DNA of 64,000 bases from Mauremys mutica (GCF_020497125.1 NC_059077.1:25743340-25807339); one strand, 5' to 3'. Positions 1-11,420 are shown, counted from the first letter of the stretch. A program made the numbers and translations. The notes: a model not told the origin generated them from the sequence alone.

Positions 1-430
1 CTTTCACTAACTTGCAGGGTAGTCAACAAGTGCACTTAGGCTACTTGGGTTCAGAAGCGCCCCTCATCTTATGTGATCAGTAATCTTCTGCACATGCAGA
101 TCCAAGCCCAGGGCGTATGGAAAGAGGAATTACGGGACCAGCTGCATTCTTACACATTTCTCTGAAACTGTAGAAGCCATCTCTAAGATGCAGGCTTTGT
201 GGCTGGGACAGCAGAGAGACCTGGAGAAGGGGGTAACAATCTACACATTACCAGATATTCCTACTCCCTCCCCCCCAAACCTCCTTCTGTGGGAGACAGA
301 GCCACACAAGTTAATTTTGAATGAGTCACCATTAATTTGTTCAAGTTTTCCTTTGGTGCTGCCCAGCTTGACACCCACATAAGGGCAGAATCAGGAGTCA
401 ATGTGTTCAGGGCAGAATGATGGGGAACAC

Positions 431-744
431 GTACAAATTAACACTGACTGAGGGCAGGTCTACACTGAAAACACTGCAGCTGTGCCACTGTAGCGCTTCA
501 GTGAAGACACTACTATGCTAATGGGAGAGCTTCTCCCATCCTGGTAGTTAATCCACTCTGCAAGAGGCAGTAACTATGGTGACAGGAGAAGCCCTCCTGT
601 TGACATAGTTCTGTCTACAATGGGGGTTAGGTTAGTATAACTGCATTGGTCAGGGGGTGTGGATTTTTCACACCCCTGTGAGACGTAGTTATAATGATAT
701 ACATTTATAGTGTAGACCTGGCCTCAGTCAACATTAATTTGCAC
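431..744. mobile_element. MITE with about 35-bp terminal inverted repeats
   Basis: The two ends are inverted copies of each other over about 35 bases. The left end opens GTACAAATTAACACTGACTG and continues into AGGGCAGGTCTACACT; the right end read backwards is GTGCAAATTAATGTTGACTG and continues into AGGCCAGGTCTACACT. There is no coding capacity. The GGTCTACACT core is shared with other short elements in this window (58875, 62560, 63403). The class is not certain; the motif is typical of Harbinger-like or hAT-like MITEs in reptiles. Confidence 0.7.
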
Positions 745-915
745 ATTTGTTCTGCAGTTTTGTTCGGGGGAGGGGAGAAGAATGCTTCTGTCAACGTAGC
801 CACATCTACATCCAGGGTATAGGTCAGCATAGTTGCAGTGCTCAGGGGTGTGGATTTTTCACATCCCTGAGTGCATTAGCTATGTCAACTTAAATTTTAA
901 ATATAGACCAGGCCC
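745..915. mobile_element. Partial second copy of the adjacent MITE family
   Basis: The core GGGGTGTGGATTTTTCACA with CCCTGAG following, then AGCTATGTCAAC and ATAGACCAGGCCC, repeats the right half of the element at 431-744 in the same orientation with many changes. The left end is not clear. Confidence 0.5.
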
Positions 916-1314
916 GAGAGTGGTATTTGGCTCTCTCTGTCTTTTTCATCTTCTGCAAATTGAAGTTACTAAAGTATAGGGGATCTGGATGAATAATTTG
1001 GAGTGGGTCTTTTATTAAACCGTTTTGCCTCTTTGTGTTTTCATTGTGTCTGCAATGGATCGTGACTTTTTTCAAATGTAATCCAAATTATTCACCAAAT
1101 AATTTCTGCAATCAATTTTATTGATCTCCAGCACATCTGTAATTAAGAATTTAAAATCATCTTTCCAGGGATATTCTTCAGAGTTGCTTCAATTCTTCCC
1201 AGCAAGAACATCCATAACAAATAAGCACAAGAGGGGCAAAAATATTAAGTGAATTGGTTTATAAATTCTAAGAAATATTTATGGCATATTTTCCCCTCAT
1301 TATTTACATAGCTT

Positions 1315-1420
1315 TGATACTTACCTACCTCACTGGGCTATTGTGATGATTAGTTAAAGTTCGAGAAGCCCTTTCTAAATGTAAAGGGCTACCAAAGTAT
1401 TATTATTATTTCCAGTAGGT
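1315..1420 (+). repeat. Ancient SINE-like repeat fragment
   Basis: The pattern of CTACCTCACTGGGCTATTGT, GATGATTAGTTAA, CCTTTCTAAATGTAAAGGGC and a closing ATTATTATT run resembles the conserved core and tail of amniote CORE-SINE/MIR-type repeats. It is highly diverged; a short LINE2-like fragment is the alternative. Confidence 0.45.
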
Positions 1421-1770
1421 TTAGTTTTTCTGAGATTCTTGCTGTTTTATTTCCGAGGGGGGTTGTAAGGTCTTCTTGTTCTTGTATATCAATACTTTAA
1501 TATGTGTCAAGCTGATGATCCTGAATGCAGGACAGAAGAGGGAGCTGGTAAAATGGACTAGAAGGGTCAAATTTTCTGCTGCACTCAGCTACTGCTAGGT
1601 TCAGCAAAAAGCGGGGCTGTTAGGAGCCTCGCTACAGTTTCCTGATTCTCTGTTTGGCCCCAGAACCATGGGCTGCTCTAAACTGCACCAGCTGGCTACA
1701 TTCTCCTAGAGACCATATGCCAGCTGGGGTAGCTAGAGCTTCCACCCATCCCTTTTGGGGACTGCAAGGA

Positions 1771-2316
1771 CAGGGCCGCCCAGAGGATTCCGGGGGCCCG
1801 GGGTCTTTGGCGGCAGGGGGCCCTTCCCTTCCGGGACCCGCCACCGAAGTGCCCCGAAGACCCGCGGCGGACCCCCCCTGCCCGCTGCCGAATTACCGCC
1901 AAAGCCGGACCCGCCGCCGAAGTGCAGCCCGGTCTTCGGCGGTAATTCGGCGGAGGGGGGCCCCCGCCGCAGGTCTTCGGGGCACTTCGGCGGCGGGTCC
2001 CGGAAGGGAAGGGCCCCCCGCCGCCGAATTACCGCCAAAGACCGAGCTGAACTCGGCGGAGGGTCCCGCTCCGTCTTCGGCGGTAATTCGCCGGCGGGGG
2101 GTCCTTCCGCCCCGGAGCGGAAGGACCCCCCCCCTGCCGGCGAAGACCGGGAGCAGAAGAAGCTCCTGCGCCCGGCCCCGCAAGAGTTTTCCGGGCCCCC
2201 CAGAGCGAGTGAAGGACCCCGCTCCAGGGGCCCCGAAAAACTCTGGTGGGGGCCCCTGTGGGGCTCGGGGCCTGGGGCAAATTGCCCCTCTTGCCCCCCC
2301 CCTCTGGTCGGCCCTG
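1771..2316. mobile_element. GC-rich nonautonomous hAT element with 8-bp target duplication
   Basis: The ends CAGGGCCGCCCAGAGG and (right end read backwards) CAGGGCCGACCAGAGG are matching inverted repeats with the CAG start typical of hAT. They are flanked by TGCAAGGA (1763-1770) and TGCCAGGA (2317-2324), an 8-bp target duplication with one change. The interior is built from many alternating direct and inverted copies of a short unit (GAATTACCGCC and its reverse CGGCGGTAATTC) and is very CpG-rich. Long open frames occur on both strands here only because the sequence is GC-rich and repetitive; none is a gene. Confidence 0.85.
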
Positions 2317-4671
2317 TGCCAGGAGGGAGGCTTAGAAGATGGCTCCAGCAGCTGTATATCATGCTGAGGGTGTACCCAGTGAGGGAATTGCAGGAGGTTT
2401 CCACTCCCTTTGTGCTGCTTGGGCACATATTGAGTTCCCAGGGGTGGGCAGGCACAAGCCCACCTGCATGTAAAGGCACCTCCCCCAGCCTCAGGGGATT
2501 AGCCATTGAACCCAGGGCTCAAGTAAAGTCAGGGAACAACAAATGATAAAATGGGGATGGGAGTGAGGGTCACAGGGTCAAAAGCAGAGAGCACAGAGAG
2601 CAGAGGTAGTGTGGAGTGGGGCTGAGAATCTGGCTCAAGTTTTCCATTTTCTAAATAAAGGCCTTATTGGGTAAACCTTTACTCCTTCCAATGTTTCTAT
2701 GCACTTCAATGCAGTTGTTTTTGTGAGTAAGGACTACCCATGTAAGGAAAGTTTTGCAAGATTGGACCCCAAGTTTTTTACTCTAGTTTTATTTTTTCAG
2801 TGCAGTACTCCCTTATTGTATCCAGGAGAGCTTCACAGAGGTATTTTAGTGCTGCCCTGGGTTTCAAAATTTAGTCTCAAAAGGTTCAGAAGTACAAGTC
2901 TTAACAATGAGACAAAAATAGATTCACCAGGTGCTTTCTTAAACCTTGTCTATTTGTATTATTATGGCTGTGTCTAGATTTTATCCACCATAGCTGGTAG
3001 CAGATAAAAAAAGAAATGGACAAGACCACAAGGTAAACAGTGAAACTTACTTGATTATCATAAGTAGCAGTCTTGGCACCCGAACTGCCTGTTCAATAAA
3101 AGAAAAATGTATAAAACCAAAAGCATCCTAGTAGTGGAATAATGCAGAGTAAATTCTTAAAATACCTAAATGTCAGCAGTACTCTTGTTTTAGCTTCTCT
3201 TCTAAAGTATTGTTGCTGATTAATTCTGGTGAGTATTTGTAAGGTGTTAAGTTTTGTATTTTGCTTCAAATCAAATAAGTTGGTGGAAATGACAAGTGTA
3301 AATCTGATTTAGGCTTGTCTCACATCTAAAAATGACCTTTAAAATAACTTGATTTCACTTGGTATTTTGTTAGAACTAGTTGAAAAATCAGGTTTTCTCA
3401 GCCTTCCCTGTCATTTATGGTAGATAAGGTCACAAAAACATTACATATAATAAAACTGCTGCCATGAAGGAAATAAAAGTTGCCATAGAAAATTCTTTTC
3501 ACCAGCAAATTTTCATCACTTTTTTGTTATGCTTGTTTATGAAGAGTCTTTACCATGTGTTTTTGTTTTCAAGAGTATTGATAGTTGTCTGGCTACTTAC
3601 GGAACTTTTGTTAAAAATCTTGGGCCGGAAACCACACTCCATAGTCAAACTTCCTAATGATTTCAAGGGAAATGTTGTCTGTAAGACTGTGGGTTTGAGG
3701 CCCTGAGTTGTAGTGTTCTATGTTAAGGCTTCATAGACAGTGGCTAAAATTCCTTCACTTTGGGTAGTAACATTTGCTCTCACTATCTTTTCTTCAGGTA
3801 AGTGGAGCTCATTGCACCTGCCTGTGCACATGCACACACACATACAAACACCCACATCTTTCGTTTTGCTTCCAGAGCTTAGACACCAGACCTGTACTTT
3901 GATTACAGTTACAAGAGGGGCTCACCCAGTGCTTCATGGTCCTTGCAGTTTGACTCAGGATGATAGAGTTTCTTGTCAGTACTTATTCAATTTTCTGTAG
4001 GGGTTGACTTGTGATCCTTATAATTTTACCAGATAAAGTGCCTTTGTTATTAAAGCTAATAACCTTCCTCAGTTAATTGCAAGCTTTTTTTTGGCAAGAC
4101 CATCAAAGCAATGTTGTGTACAAAAATTATGAAACACAGTAAAGAATCCTTTAACCCAACTGGTGAAGAGTAATTAAGTATTTCCATAGATTTACTCTGG
4201 TTACAGAGAAGGTAAATTCTCACGCATGCCCCTTTCTTCACATGGTCTGCAAGGGTTGCATGCATACCTAGGGGCATGGGCCCCAGGGAATTTTCCTCAC
4301 ATCTCTGTTTACACCACTAATGCTAAGTAGATTAACAGGTGTGCTGCAGTAGTTGCAAATACATTGAAAAGAAAAGCAAATGTACTTTGATGGGTTGATA
4401 GATAGACCCAAATTAATCCTGGGTCAGATTCTGCTCCATTTGTCATGCTGAGTAGCACCACATGGACAGCATGTGGAGTGAGGAGCTACTCAGCATCAGT
4501 GAGAGTGGTAGAATCTTGCCCTTTAATGACTGGGTCTGTCTGATTTCTGAAGGTTTTTAAAAAATAGGGCAGCATATGTGTATTCTTCTTCAAAGATGTG
4601 CCCCTCACCTGATTATAAACAAGGAAATTTTGTTTCCTGAAACTTCTTACACAATATCATTTTGCTTTGAG

Positions 4672-4785
4672 GCAGATAGGCTGGGGCCTCCTCTAGATAT
4701 ACTGATGGATTCACTGAACTGTACAGCTTTCAGCATACAATGGAGAATGCCAAGGCAGCATGCAAGTACCATCACAGGATACACT
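4672..4785 (+). CDS. EGFLAM: EGFLAM exon A: first half of fibronectin III domain 1
   Basis: Encodes 38 residues, starting ADRLGPPLDI and ending STITGYT. It holds the GPPLDI start of the FN3 fold and the core Trp of strand C (SIQWRMP), plus an N-glycosylation sequon (NCT). The donor GTAAGT follows directly in phase 0. The acceptor is less certain: the AG at 4670-4671 sits behind a weak pyrimidine tract, and a second AG ends at 4675. Using the first gives a phase-0 start. The preceding coding exon lies before position 1 or was not recognised in 1-4671. Confidence 0.9.
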
Positions 4786-5039
4786 GTAAGTAAACCTTCA
4801 TTTTTGTTAGCATAGAATCCAAATGGACCATATAGTCCCCTGCATTGCTCCCAAGGAAAGTGAAAACAGTAAAAGAAAGCAAGGAGAGTACTTTGGATCC
4901 CAGACTCAGTACCATACACTAGAGTTGTCTAGAAAGAGTTCTGTGAAAAAGCTGAGGTGTAACTGATAAAATGGAGTCTTTAATTAACAAGCAGCTATGT
5001 TTTAGAAGGGGATTTTGTGTGGATGCAAGAAGCATGTAT

Positions 5040-5245
5040 TCACAATAGTTTGCATTTCTCTTGTGACTTTTATCCAAGGATCTCAAAGCACTTTACAATT
5101 AATTAGGTAGGAGAACATTCCAGTAAGGTAGAGTAGGGCAGATAAATATTATGCTTTTTTTTTTTTTTTTACAGATTGGTAAGCAGAGGCACAGAGAGTG
5201 AAATTTATTCTAACTTCCTCAAGCCTGAGTATTTGTCCCACAGTG
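5040..5245 (+). repeat. Ancient SINE/LINE2-type repeat
   Basis: Contains AAGGATCTCAAAGCACTTTA, a T-rich run, then ACAGATTGGTAAGCAGAGGC and ACAGAGAG. This is the familiar conserved tail of old amniote repeats (MIR/CORE-SINE or related). A second partial piece with the same ending (ATAGAGGCACAGAGAGATTA) lies at 9375-9420. Confidence 0.5.
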
Positions 5246-5744
5246 TAGGGCTGTCACTCAGCACTCCACCCCCATGGATTTTACTCTAGCCTGTGAACTA
5301 GAATAGCGTCCACAATCCTTCCATGCTGATTGTGCTGGACTGTGGAGCCACTAGATTTGCATAAATGTGGATCTGATGTTCGCCCTCTGGCTATCTCCAG
5401 ACTAACCTTCTGCACTAGTCCTGCATGGACTAGCGCGAAGACCAGTTTTATGGTGCATATGGGGTTCCACGGGCACCCGCTACACAGAGACACAGTTGGT
5501 CAGTCTCCCATGCAGCCCCAGAGTGAGCCTTTAATACCACAAAGGACTTTGTGTCAAACCTCCACTGAAACGGTGAATTTGCACTAGAGAATTTAAATGT
5601 CTTCACAAGTTCACAAAGTGATTCAGTGCCAAAGAAAGGAATAGAACCCAGCTATCCTGACTCCCAGTCCACTGCTTGAACAATAGACACTGAGTAAAAT
5701 TTAGTAGAGATGTATAAAAATAAGGAAAGGTGAAAAAATGGGCA

Positions 5745-6056
5745 TGCTCAGTCTTGAGAAAAGAAGACTGAGAGGGAACCTGATAACAGTGTAACAATAA
5801 CAATGTGTTAAGGGCTGTCATAAAGAGGACAATGATCAATTGTTCTCCATAGCCACTGAAGCTAGATCAAAAAATAATGGGCTTAATCTACAGCCAGGGA
5901 GATTGAGGTTTGATATTAGGAAAAACTTTCTTACAATAAGGATAGTTAAGTAATGGTATAGGTTACCAAGGGAGGGTGGGGAATCCCCATTGGAGGTGGT
6001 TAAGAACAGGTTGGACAAACAGCTTTTAGGGATGGTCTAGGTATACTTGGTCCTGA
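5745..6056 (+). mobile_element. CR1 LINE 3' part, plus strand (host of a nested insertion)
   Basis: Diagnostic CR1 3' sequence: AAGACTGAGAGGGAACCTGA, GGTTTGATATTAGGAAAAAC, TTACCAAGGGAGG, GGTTAAGAACAGGTTGGACA and GGGATGGTCTAGG. The element is interrupted at about 6057 by an opposite-strand CR1 and resumes at 7332 with its 3' tail (GTTGGACTAGATGAC), so it continues across the insertion. Confidence 0.85.
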
Positions 6057-7330
6057 CTCATAGAATATCAGAGTTGGAAGGGACCTCAGGAGGTCATCTA
6101 GTCCAAATCCCTGCTCAAAGCAGGACCAATTCCCAACTAAATCATCCCAGCTAGGGCTTTGTCAATCCTGACCTTAAAAACCTCTAAGGAAGTAGATTCC
6201 ACCACTTCCCTAGATAACCCATTCCAGTGCTTCACCACGCTCCTAGTGAAAAAGTTTTTCCTAATATCCAACCTAAACCTCCTTCACTGCAATTTGAGAC
6301 CATTACTCCTTGTTTGGTCATCTGGTACCACTGAGAACAGTTTAGATCCATCCTTTTTGGAACCCCCTTTCAGGTAGTTGAAAGCAGCTATCAAATTCCC
6401 TCTCATTCTTCTCTTCTGCAGACTAAATAATCCCAGTTCCCTCAGCCTCTCCTCATAAGTCATGTGCTCCAGCCCCCTAATCATTTTTCTTGCCCTCCGC
6501 AGGACTCTTTCCAATTTTCCACATCCTTCTTGTAGTGTGGGGCCCAAAATTGGACACGGTACTCCAGATGGGGCCTCACCAATGCTGAATAGAGGGAAAT
6601 GATCACGTCCCTCGATCTGCTGGCAATGCTCCTACCTATACAGCCCAAAATGCCGTTAGCCTTCTTGGCAACAAGGGCATACTGTTGACTCATATTCAGC
6701 TTCTTGTCCCTACGTCCTTTTCTGCAGAACTGCTTCCTAGCCACTTGGTCCCTAGTCTGTAGCAGTGCATGGGATTCTTCCATCCTAAGTCCAGGCCTCT
6801 GCACTTGTCCTTGTTGAACCTCATCAGATTTCTTTTGGCCCAATCCTCTAATTTGTCTAGGTCCCTCTGTATCCTATCCCTACCCTCCAGCATATCTACC
6901 ACTCCTCCCAGTGTAGTGTCATCTGCAAACTTGTTGAGGGTGCAGTCCACTACATCTTCCAGATTAATAATGAAGATATTGAACAAAACTGTCCCCAGGA
7001 CCGACCCTTGGGGCACTCCACTTGATACCAGCTGCCAACTAGACATGGAGCCATTGATCACTACCCGTTGAGCCCAATGATCTAGCAAGCTTTCTGTCCA
7101 CCTTATTGTCCGTTCGTTCAGCCCATACTTCTTTAACTTGCTGGCAAGAATACTGTGGGACACCATATCAAAAGCTTTGCTAAAGTCAAGGAATAACACG
7201 TCCACTGCTTTCCCCTCATCCACAGAGCCAGTTATCTCATCATAGAAGGCAATTAGGTTAGTCAGGCATGACTTGCCCTTGGTGAATCTATGCTAACTGT
7301 TCCTGATCACTTTCCTCTCCTCTAAGTGCT
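6057..7330 (-). pseudogene. CR1 LINE, reverse transcriptase remnant, minus strand
   Basis: Read on the minus strand, this 1.27-kb piece ends with the CR1 tail (GATATTCTATGA end at 6058) and upstream encodes the C-terminal half of the CR1 reverse transcriptase. Visible motifs are LFLDFSKAFDMVSH, GVPQGSVLG and the catalytic FADD box in NKFADDTTLGG (about 6900-7223), followed by the thumb segment [14 protein letters not shown]. After that the frame breaks, and CR1 C-terminal sequence ([11 protein letters not shown], then [20 protein letters not shown]) continues in other frames. The element is 5'-truncated, as most CR1 copies are. It was inserted into the plus-strand CR1. Confidence 0.9.
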
Positions 7331-7389
7331 CAGCAGAGGGGGTTGGACTAGATGACTTCTCAAGGTCCCTTCCAGCCCTATTGTTCTAA
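7331..7389 (+). mobile_element. 3' tail of the host CR1, resumed after the nested CR1
   Basis: The sequence GGGGTTGGACTAGATGAC, then AAGGTCCCTTCCAGCCCTAT, is the CR1 3' end on the plus strand. It completes the element begun at 5745. The octamer tail of CR1 (ATTCTAGGATTCTGTG at 8094-8109) reappears after the next insertion. Confidence 0.8.
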
Positions 7390-8092
7390 CAGCAGTTCTC
7401 AAACTTTTTTTTTTTTTTCATGGACCACTTGAAAATTCCTGAGGGTCTCAGTGGACCACTTAATGATCTTTCCAAATGTTGTTTTTACTGTTAGCTAACT
7501 ATTATAAATCTCTTTGGATAAAAGCACTATATAAAAAAAACCCTTAATAATAATTAACTTTTTTTGTTCTACAAATAAAAGCACACAATTCATATTTTAA
7601 TATCAGTAGTCTTTCCTTTCTAATGTGATGGATGTGCCCTCTGTCCCTGGCTGTGGCAGCCCCCGAGCTGGGGCTGGGAAGGAGAGGGGTTTCTCTCCCA
7701 CCACAGCAGCCACAGAACTGAGGCTAGAAAGGAGGGCCATTTCTCCCCGGCAGCTGCAGCCCTAGAACTGGGGAAAGTCACCTCTTTCTCTGGCCACTGT
7801 AGCCCTGCATGTCCTAAATTCCCCCACCCCCTCTCCGCACTCCACTGTCCCCTCCCACCTACCTCCTATTTCCACCAAGGCCACCACCTCAACTTACATG
7901 TGCATCTTCTCCAGGGTCCAGGCACCTAATTAGTGGAGCCACGCCTGTGCGGCTCCACTAATTAGCTGGGTGGCCCTTCATTCTCTCATGTGAGGCCACC
8001 CAGGCATGCACCTTAGAGGGAACTGTCCATGGACCACCTGAATGGAGCTCGCAGACCACTGGTGGTCCACAGACCACAGTTTGAGAACCTCT
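7390..8092. mobile_element. hAT (Charlie-like) element inserted in the CR1 tail
   Basis: The left end CAGCAGTTCTCAAACTTT and the right end read backwards (AGGTTCTCAAACTGTGGTC) form the inverted repeat of a well-known hAT type (CAG-GGTTCTCAAACT). Both ends contain the TGGACCAC motif. It lies inside the CR1 3' tail: CCCTATTGTTCTA before, ATTCTAGGATTCTG after, consistent with a worn 8-bp duplication. The middle contains a 15-bp-arm palindrome at 7926-7965 (CTAATTAGTGGAGCC and its inverse) and TTAGAGGGAAC at 8010, suggesting a further nested hAT fragment. Confidence 0.75.
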
Positions 8093-8331
8093 ATTCTAGG
8101 ATTCTGTGCTGCTGTAAGTTGTTGATAAAAGAGGTGTCAGTAGGTCTCAGAAGCAAAGCAGTGTAACTTGGCATCAGTCTGGGATTTGGCATTAGTTGTA
8201 TGCAAAACAAATGAAACTTACACTGATTTTGTATTCTGTGGAAACCAAATTTAACCCTTAAACTGAAGTCCATGGGAGCTGTTTTTGCCAGAGGTGAACA
8301 TGGCCCTAAGAATATAGGGGATGGTAGACAA

Positions 8332-8527
8332 GAGCTGGTCAAAAATGTTTTGTTTTTCCCCATGGAAAATGTTGATGGAACCCCCCTCCCAAATCTAAAT
8401 GCAAATTTTCATAGAAAAAAAAAGTTTTCAAGGGACGCGGACAATTTCATGAAAGATGTCCATTTAATGAAAAACTCAATTTTCCATTGGGAAAAAAGTT
8501 ATAACAGAAAATGTTTGACCTTCTCTA
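8332..8527. mobile_element. A/T-rich MITE with AGCTGGTCAAAA ends
   Basis: The left end GAGCTGGTCAAAAATGTTTT and the right end read backwards (AGAGAAGGTCAAACATTTTC) are inverted repeats. There is no coding content. Similar ends occur at 40780-40940 and about 24525, so this is a family. Confidence 0.6.
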
Positions 8528-8889
8528 GTTCTGATATAAGTTGTGATGGTGAGGGGCTGTTTCATCTTATACCTCCATGCTACTTGCTTTTCCTGCTATG
8601 CCCTATCTTTTCCTCCCTTGGTTGTGTAAGTTACACTTGTCTTGCACATCTACTGAATTATTTTTATTATTATTGAATTATTTGTATTGTAGTAGCTCCT
8701 AAAGGTCTATAATAATACACATCATACGTAATAATAACAATAATTGAGCTAGGCACTGTACTTAGTTTGGTACATCCTTGGATGTATAAACAGAGGAGAA
8801 GTGAGTAGAAGTAGGGAGGTAGTTTTACCTCTACATACAGCATTGCAAGACTCATACTATAATACCAGCATCCAGTTCTTGTGTCCACA

Positions 8890-9285
8890 TTGTACAAAGG
8901 ATGTTGAAGACTTGGAGAGAGTGCAGAAAAGGGCCACGTGGAGGGAAAATACCTTGTACTAAGAAGTTCTTTAGTCTAGCAGAGAAAGGCATAACAAGAA
9001 TTAATTACTTGACATTGAAGCCAGGCAAATTCCAATTAGAAATAAGGCACAAATTGTTAACAGTGAAGGTGATTAAACACTGGAACAAACTACTAAGGGA
9101 AGAGCTGTGTTTTCCATCTCTCGATGTCTCCAAATTGAGATTGGATGCCTTTCTGTGCTTTAATCAAAGTAAACACCAGTTATTGGGCTCAGTACAGGGT
9201 GAAATTCTCTAGCCTGTGTTATATAGGAGGTCAGACTTGGATGATCTAATGATCTCTTCAGGCCTTAAAATCCAAGAATGTATGA
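8890..9285 (+). mobile_element. CR1 LINE 3' fragment, plus strand
   Basis: CR1 3' motifs in order: GGAGAGAGTGCAGAAAAGGG, GTGATTAAACACTGGAACAA, TCTCCAAATTGAGATTGGAT, then the tail AGGTCAGACTTGGATGATCT and TAATGATCTCTTCAGGCCTT. The open frame across it (8901-9212) is repeat-derived, not a gene. Confidence 0.75.
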
Positions 9286-9703
9286 ACAGACATAAGTCAG
9301 AGATGGTACAAGCGCTAAAGAGCTTGTAAGCTAAATAAACAGGCCAGACAAACAGTGGAAGAAAGGGGTCATCCCCATTTTATAGGTGGGCAATAGAGGC
9401 ACAGAGAGATTAAGTGGATATCCAGTGGGCAAAAGTTACACTGCTTTGCAACTTCCACCAGTTTTATTACCAATTTACACAGGAGCCAGATCCTCAGTTG
9501 ACTTCAATGGGTTTACGCCAGTTGAGGATCTTGCCCATGATGTATAACTCACAGTGCAATTTGTGTCATTGCTGAATGCAGCCCAGAGACTTCCATGGGA
9601 ATTCAACCTACTGTACTTGTTTCAGGCTGCATTTTGCTGAATTTAGCGACTGCATTTTACTGTACCAGGAAGGTCACTGAATGCCAACTAATATATGTAC
9701 ACC

Positions 9704-9942
9704 GAGGATTTGTCTGTACTGGGATATGACATATGTTAAAACACACATGTTAAACACAAGGTTAAACGATTAGTTTAAACAAGGATTGTTGTGTCAGCTG
9801 AGTATGGCTAACCCTAGGTTCCACTCTGATACAGTGTTAAATACGACAGTTTATTTCTACAACTATGTGCTAAGTTGTGTGTAACATTGTATCAGCTAAC
9901 AGGTTATAAATTATATCATTTCAATGTGTAGACAAGCCCTGG
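9704..9942. mobile_element. Short MITE with TTGTCTACAC-type ends
   Basis: The left end GAGGATTTGTCTGTACTGGG and the right end read backwards (CCAGGGCTTGTCTACACATTG) are imperfect inverted repeats over about 20 bases. The interior is A/T-rich with repeats of GTTAAAC. It lies about 150 bp before EGFLAM exon B. Confidence 0.55.
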
Positions 9943-10093
9943 TAAGTCTGAAGAATATGTCAATGTATGCTAACTCTCTGTGTGTTTGTGGAGGGGCAAG
10001 GGATGTATACGCAGACACTCTCAGTGATGTGATAGTAATTTACTCATTATTTCTAAAGTATGTGTATCACTGCCTTAACTACATCTCTTCAAG

Positions 10094-10177
10094 GTATTTT
10101 ACTCAGAGGTTGAAGCTGATAAACCAGTAAAACAGCTTTCGCATGATGTCCCCCTTAGCTTGGATATGCTCAGCATG
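10094..10177 (+). CDS. EGFLAM: EGFLAM exon B: fibronectin III domain 1, middle
   Basis: Encodes 28 residues (VFYSEVEADKPVKQ...DMLSM), continuing strand C of FN3 domain 1 directly after the GYT of the previous exon. The acceptor is CTTCAAG and the donor is GTGAGT; both junctions are phase 0, so the exon length of 84 bp is a multiple of three. The VFYSEV motif is characteristic of pikachurin. The spacing to the next exon's VIGNLKPGT matches the known mammalian protein without a gap, so no exon is missing here. Confidence 0.92.
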
Positions 10178-10809
10178 GTGAGTATCTGGCTTTATACATT
10201 GTCAGAATGATCAGAGCCTCTGGAATTTTGAGAGACTTAAGTTTGGCATTTTCTAATAATTGGTGGTACTTCTGTAGTAGGAACTAGGAATTCTGACTTC
10301 TTTGGCTGTGTGAATGACATACCGGTTTCAATTCCAAACCCACAGGGACTATTGGGCAAAGAGGAAATCATAGCACACTGCTGTAATCTAATCAGAAGTC
10401 TGGGATATGATTTTTGTACCTCATTCTCCTGCTAGTTTTGAATTCACAACTGTTGGGACTTGCTGTGGGTTTTAATAGCAATTACCTATGGCATCTCTTT
10501 AAATATTACTTTTGATATCAAGTTCACTTTTTCACTTGGGAAAAGTTCATTTGTGCATGCAAAAATGGAAGAGCAATCACATGCCTCCATTTGCTGTTCC
10601 ATGTATTTAGGTGTCTAAATGCCCATCTGGTAAATGTCTGAGCAAACTGAGTTGTTGACTTTTTGGCAAATTCCTGTGTGTACAAGTGAGACTCTGCCCA
10701 CTGAAAAATTGAGATTAAAAGTTTAATTGTGAGCTTTAATAACTCCTAACTACAAAAAAATGGCAAATGTGCAAGTTCTTGTCTCCCAGGGGATTTTCTG
10801 GGATTGGAA

Positions 10810-10990
10810 GTTTTTTATTCTTTCCAAAAAATCTCATCTTTTCCCCATCACCTCCCATTTTCTTTCCCTTTTCCCCTATTCTCTTCTTTTCCTTACCCTC
10901 TTCATCCCTTTTCTTTTCACCTTTATATGCTTCATTCTCCTTCTCCCCATTTCCTGCTCTCCTTCTAATCAGTGTCCTTCCTTCTTTCAG
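10810..10990 (+). repeat. Long pyrimidine-rich tract
   Basis: About 180 bases made overwhelmingly of C and T on the plus strand (CTTTTCCCCATCACCTCCCA and similar), so the minus strand is a purine tract. It may adopt triplex structure. Overlapping open frames here are Phe/Ser/Leu-rich artefacts of the composition. Confidence 0.7.
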
Positions 10991-11420
10991 ACCATGTCCT
11001 CTTTACTCTTCCTTTCACGTGGCTGAATTAGGAACGTTCCCTAGGACTGCACTGGCTAGAAAGTGGCACTGAGATAATAGCATCGAATTCAAATATTTGT
11101 GGGCAGAGGGGGGATTTCTTTCTCTTTTTGAAGGGCATTGTGGTGAAGTTGGTGAACATTAGCAAACCTCTTCAAAAGGAAGGGATGAAGTGAAGAAGAG
11201 GGAAGAGTAGCTTCTCAGATTCCCTATTGCCTTATACTCTTTCTTTGGCTTCTCCTAAATCTCATGGCTTTTTCACAGCTATGGGATCATGGTAAAGGAA
11301 GGAGTCTCACTGTCATGATTAATTATTACTTTGTTATACGCTATTTTCTGTCCCTCCTTTGTTCCTCACTTCTTTTTCCTAAAAGTACTTCAGTTGCCAC
11401 CATAGGATATGACATCATAG

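Larger units (their letters stand above)
1..4671 (+). other. Intron (or 5' region) upstream of EGFLAM exon A
   Basis: No convincing coding exon was found. The stretch holds two adjacent inverted-repeat MITEs (431-744 and about 745-915), an ancient SINE-like piece (1315-1420) and a GC-rich hAT element (1771-2316). Positions 2320-4671 show only A/T-rich unique-looking sequence plus a short foldback-like segment at 4430-4530 that begins TCAGATTCTGCTC, a common dispersed repeat motif of this genome type. Confidence 0.6.
4786..10093 (+). other. EGFLAM intron A-B
   Basis: This 5.3-kb intron is filled largely by a SINE-like piece (5040-5245), a nested CR1/hAT cluster (5745-8100), a short A/T-rich MITE (8332-8527), a CR1 tail (8890-9285) and a MITE (9704-9942). 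A 14-base T run sits at about 5156-5171. No additional exon was seen. Confidence 0.85.

Noticed and set aside
1654..2546. Long overlapping open frames on both strands (up to about 260 codons), Pro/Arg/Gly-rich
   Set aside because: They lie over the GC-rich, internally repetitive hAT element; stops are rare because of composition. No domain, no conserved start.
6696..7223. Active reverse transcriptase gene
   Set aside because: The frame keeps the FADD box but is 5'-truncated and frameshifted downstream, so it is a dead CR1 copy.
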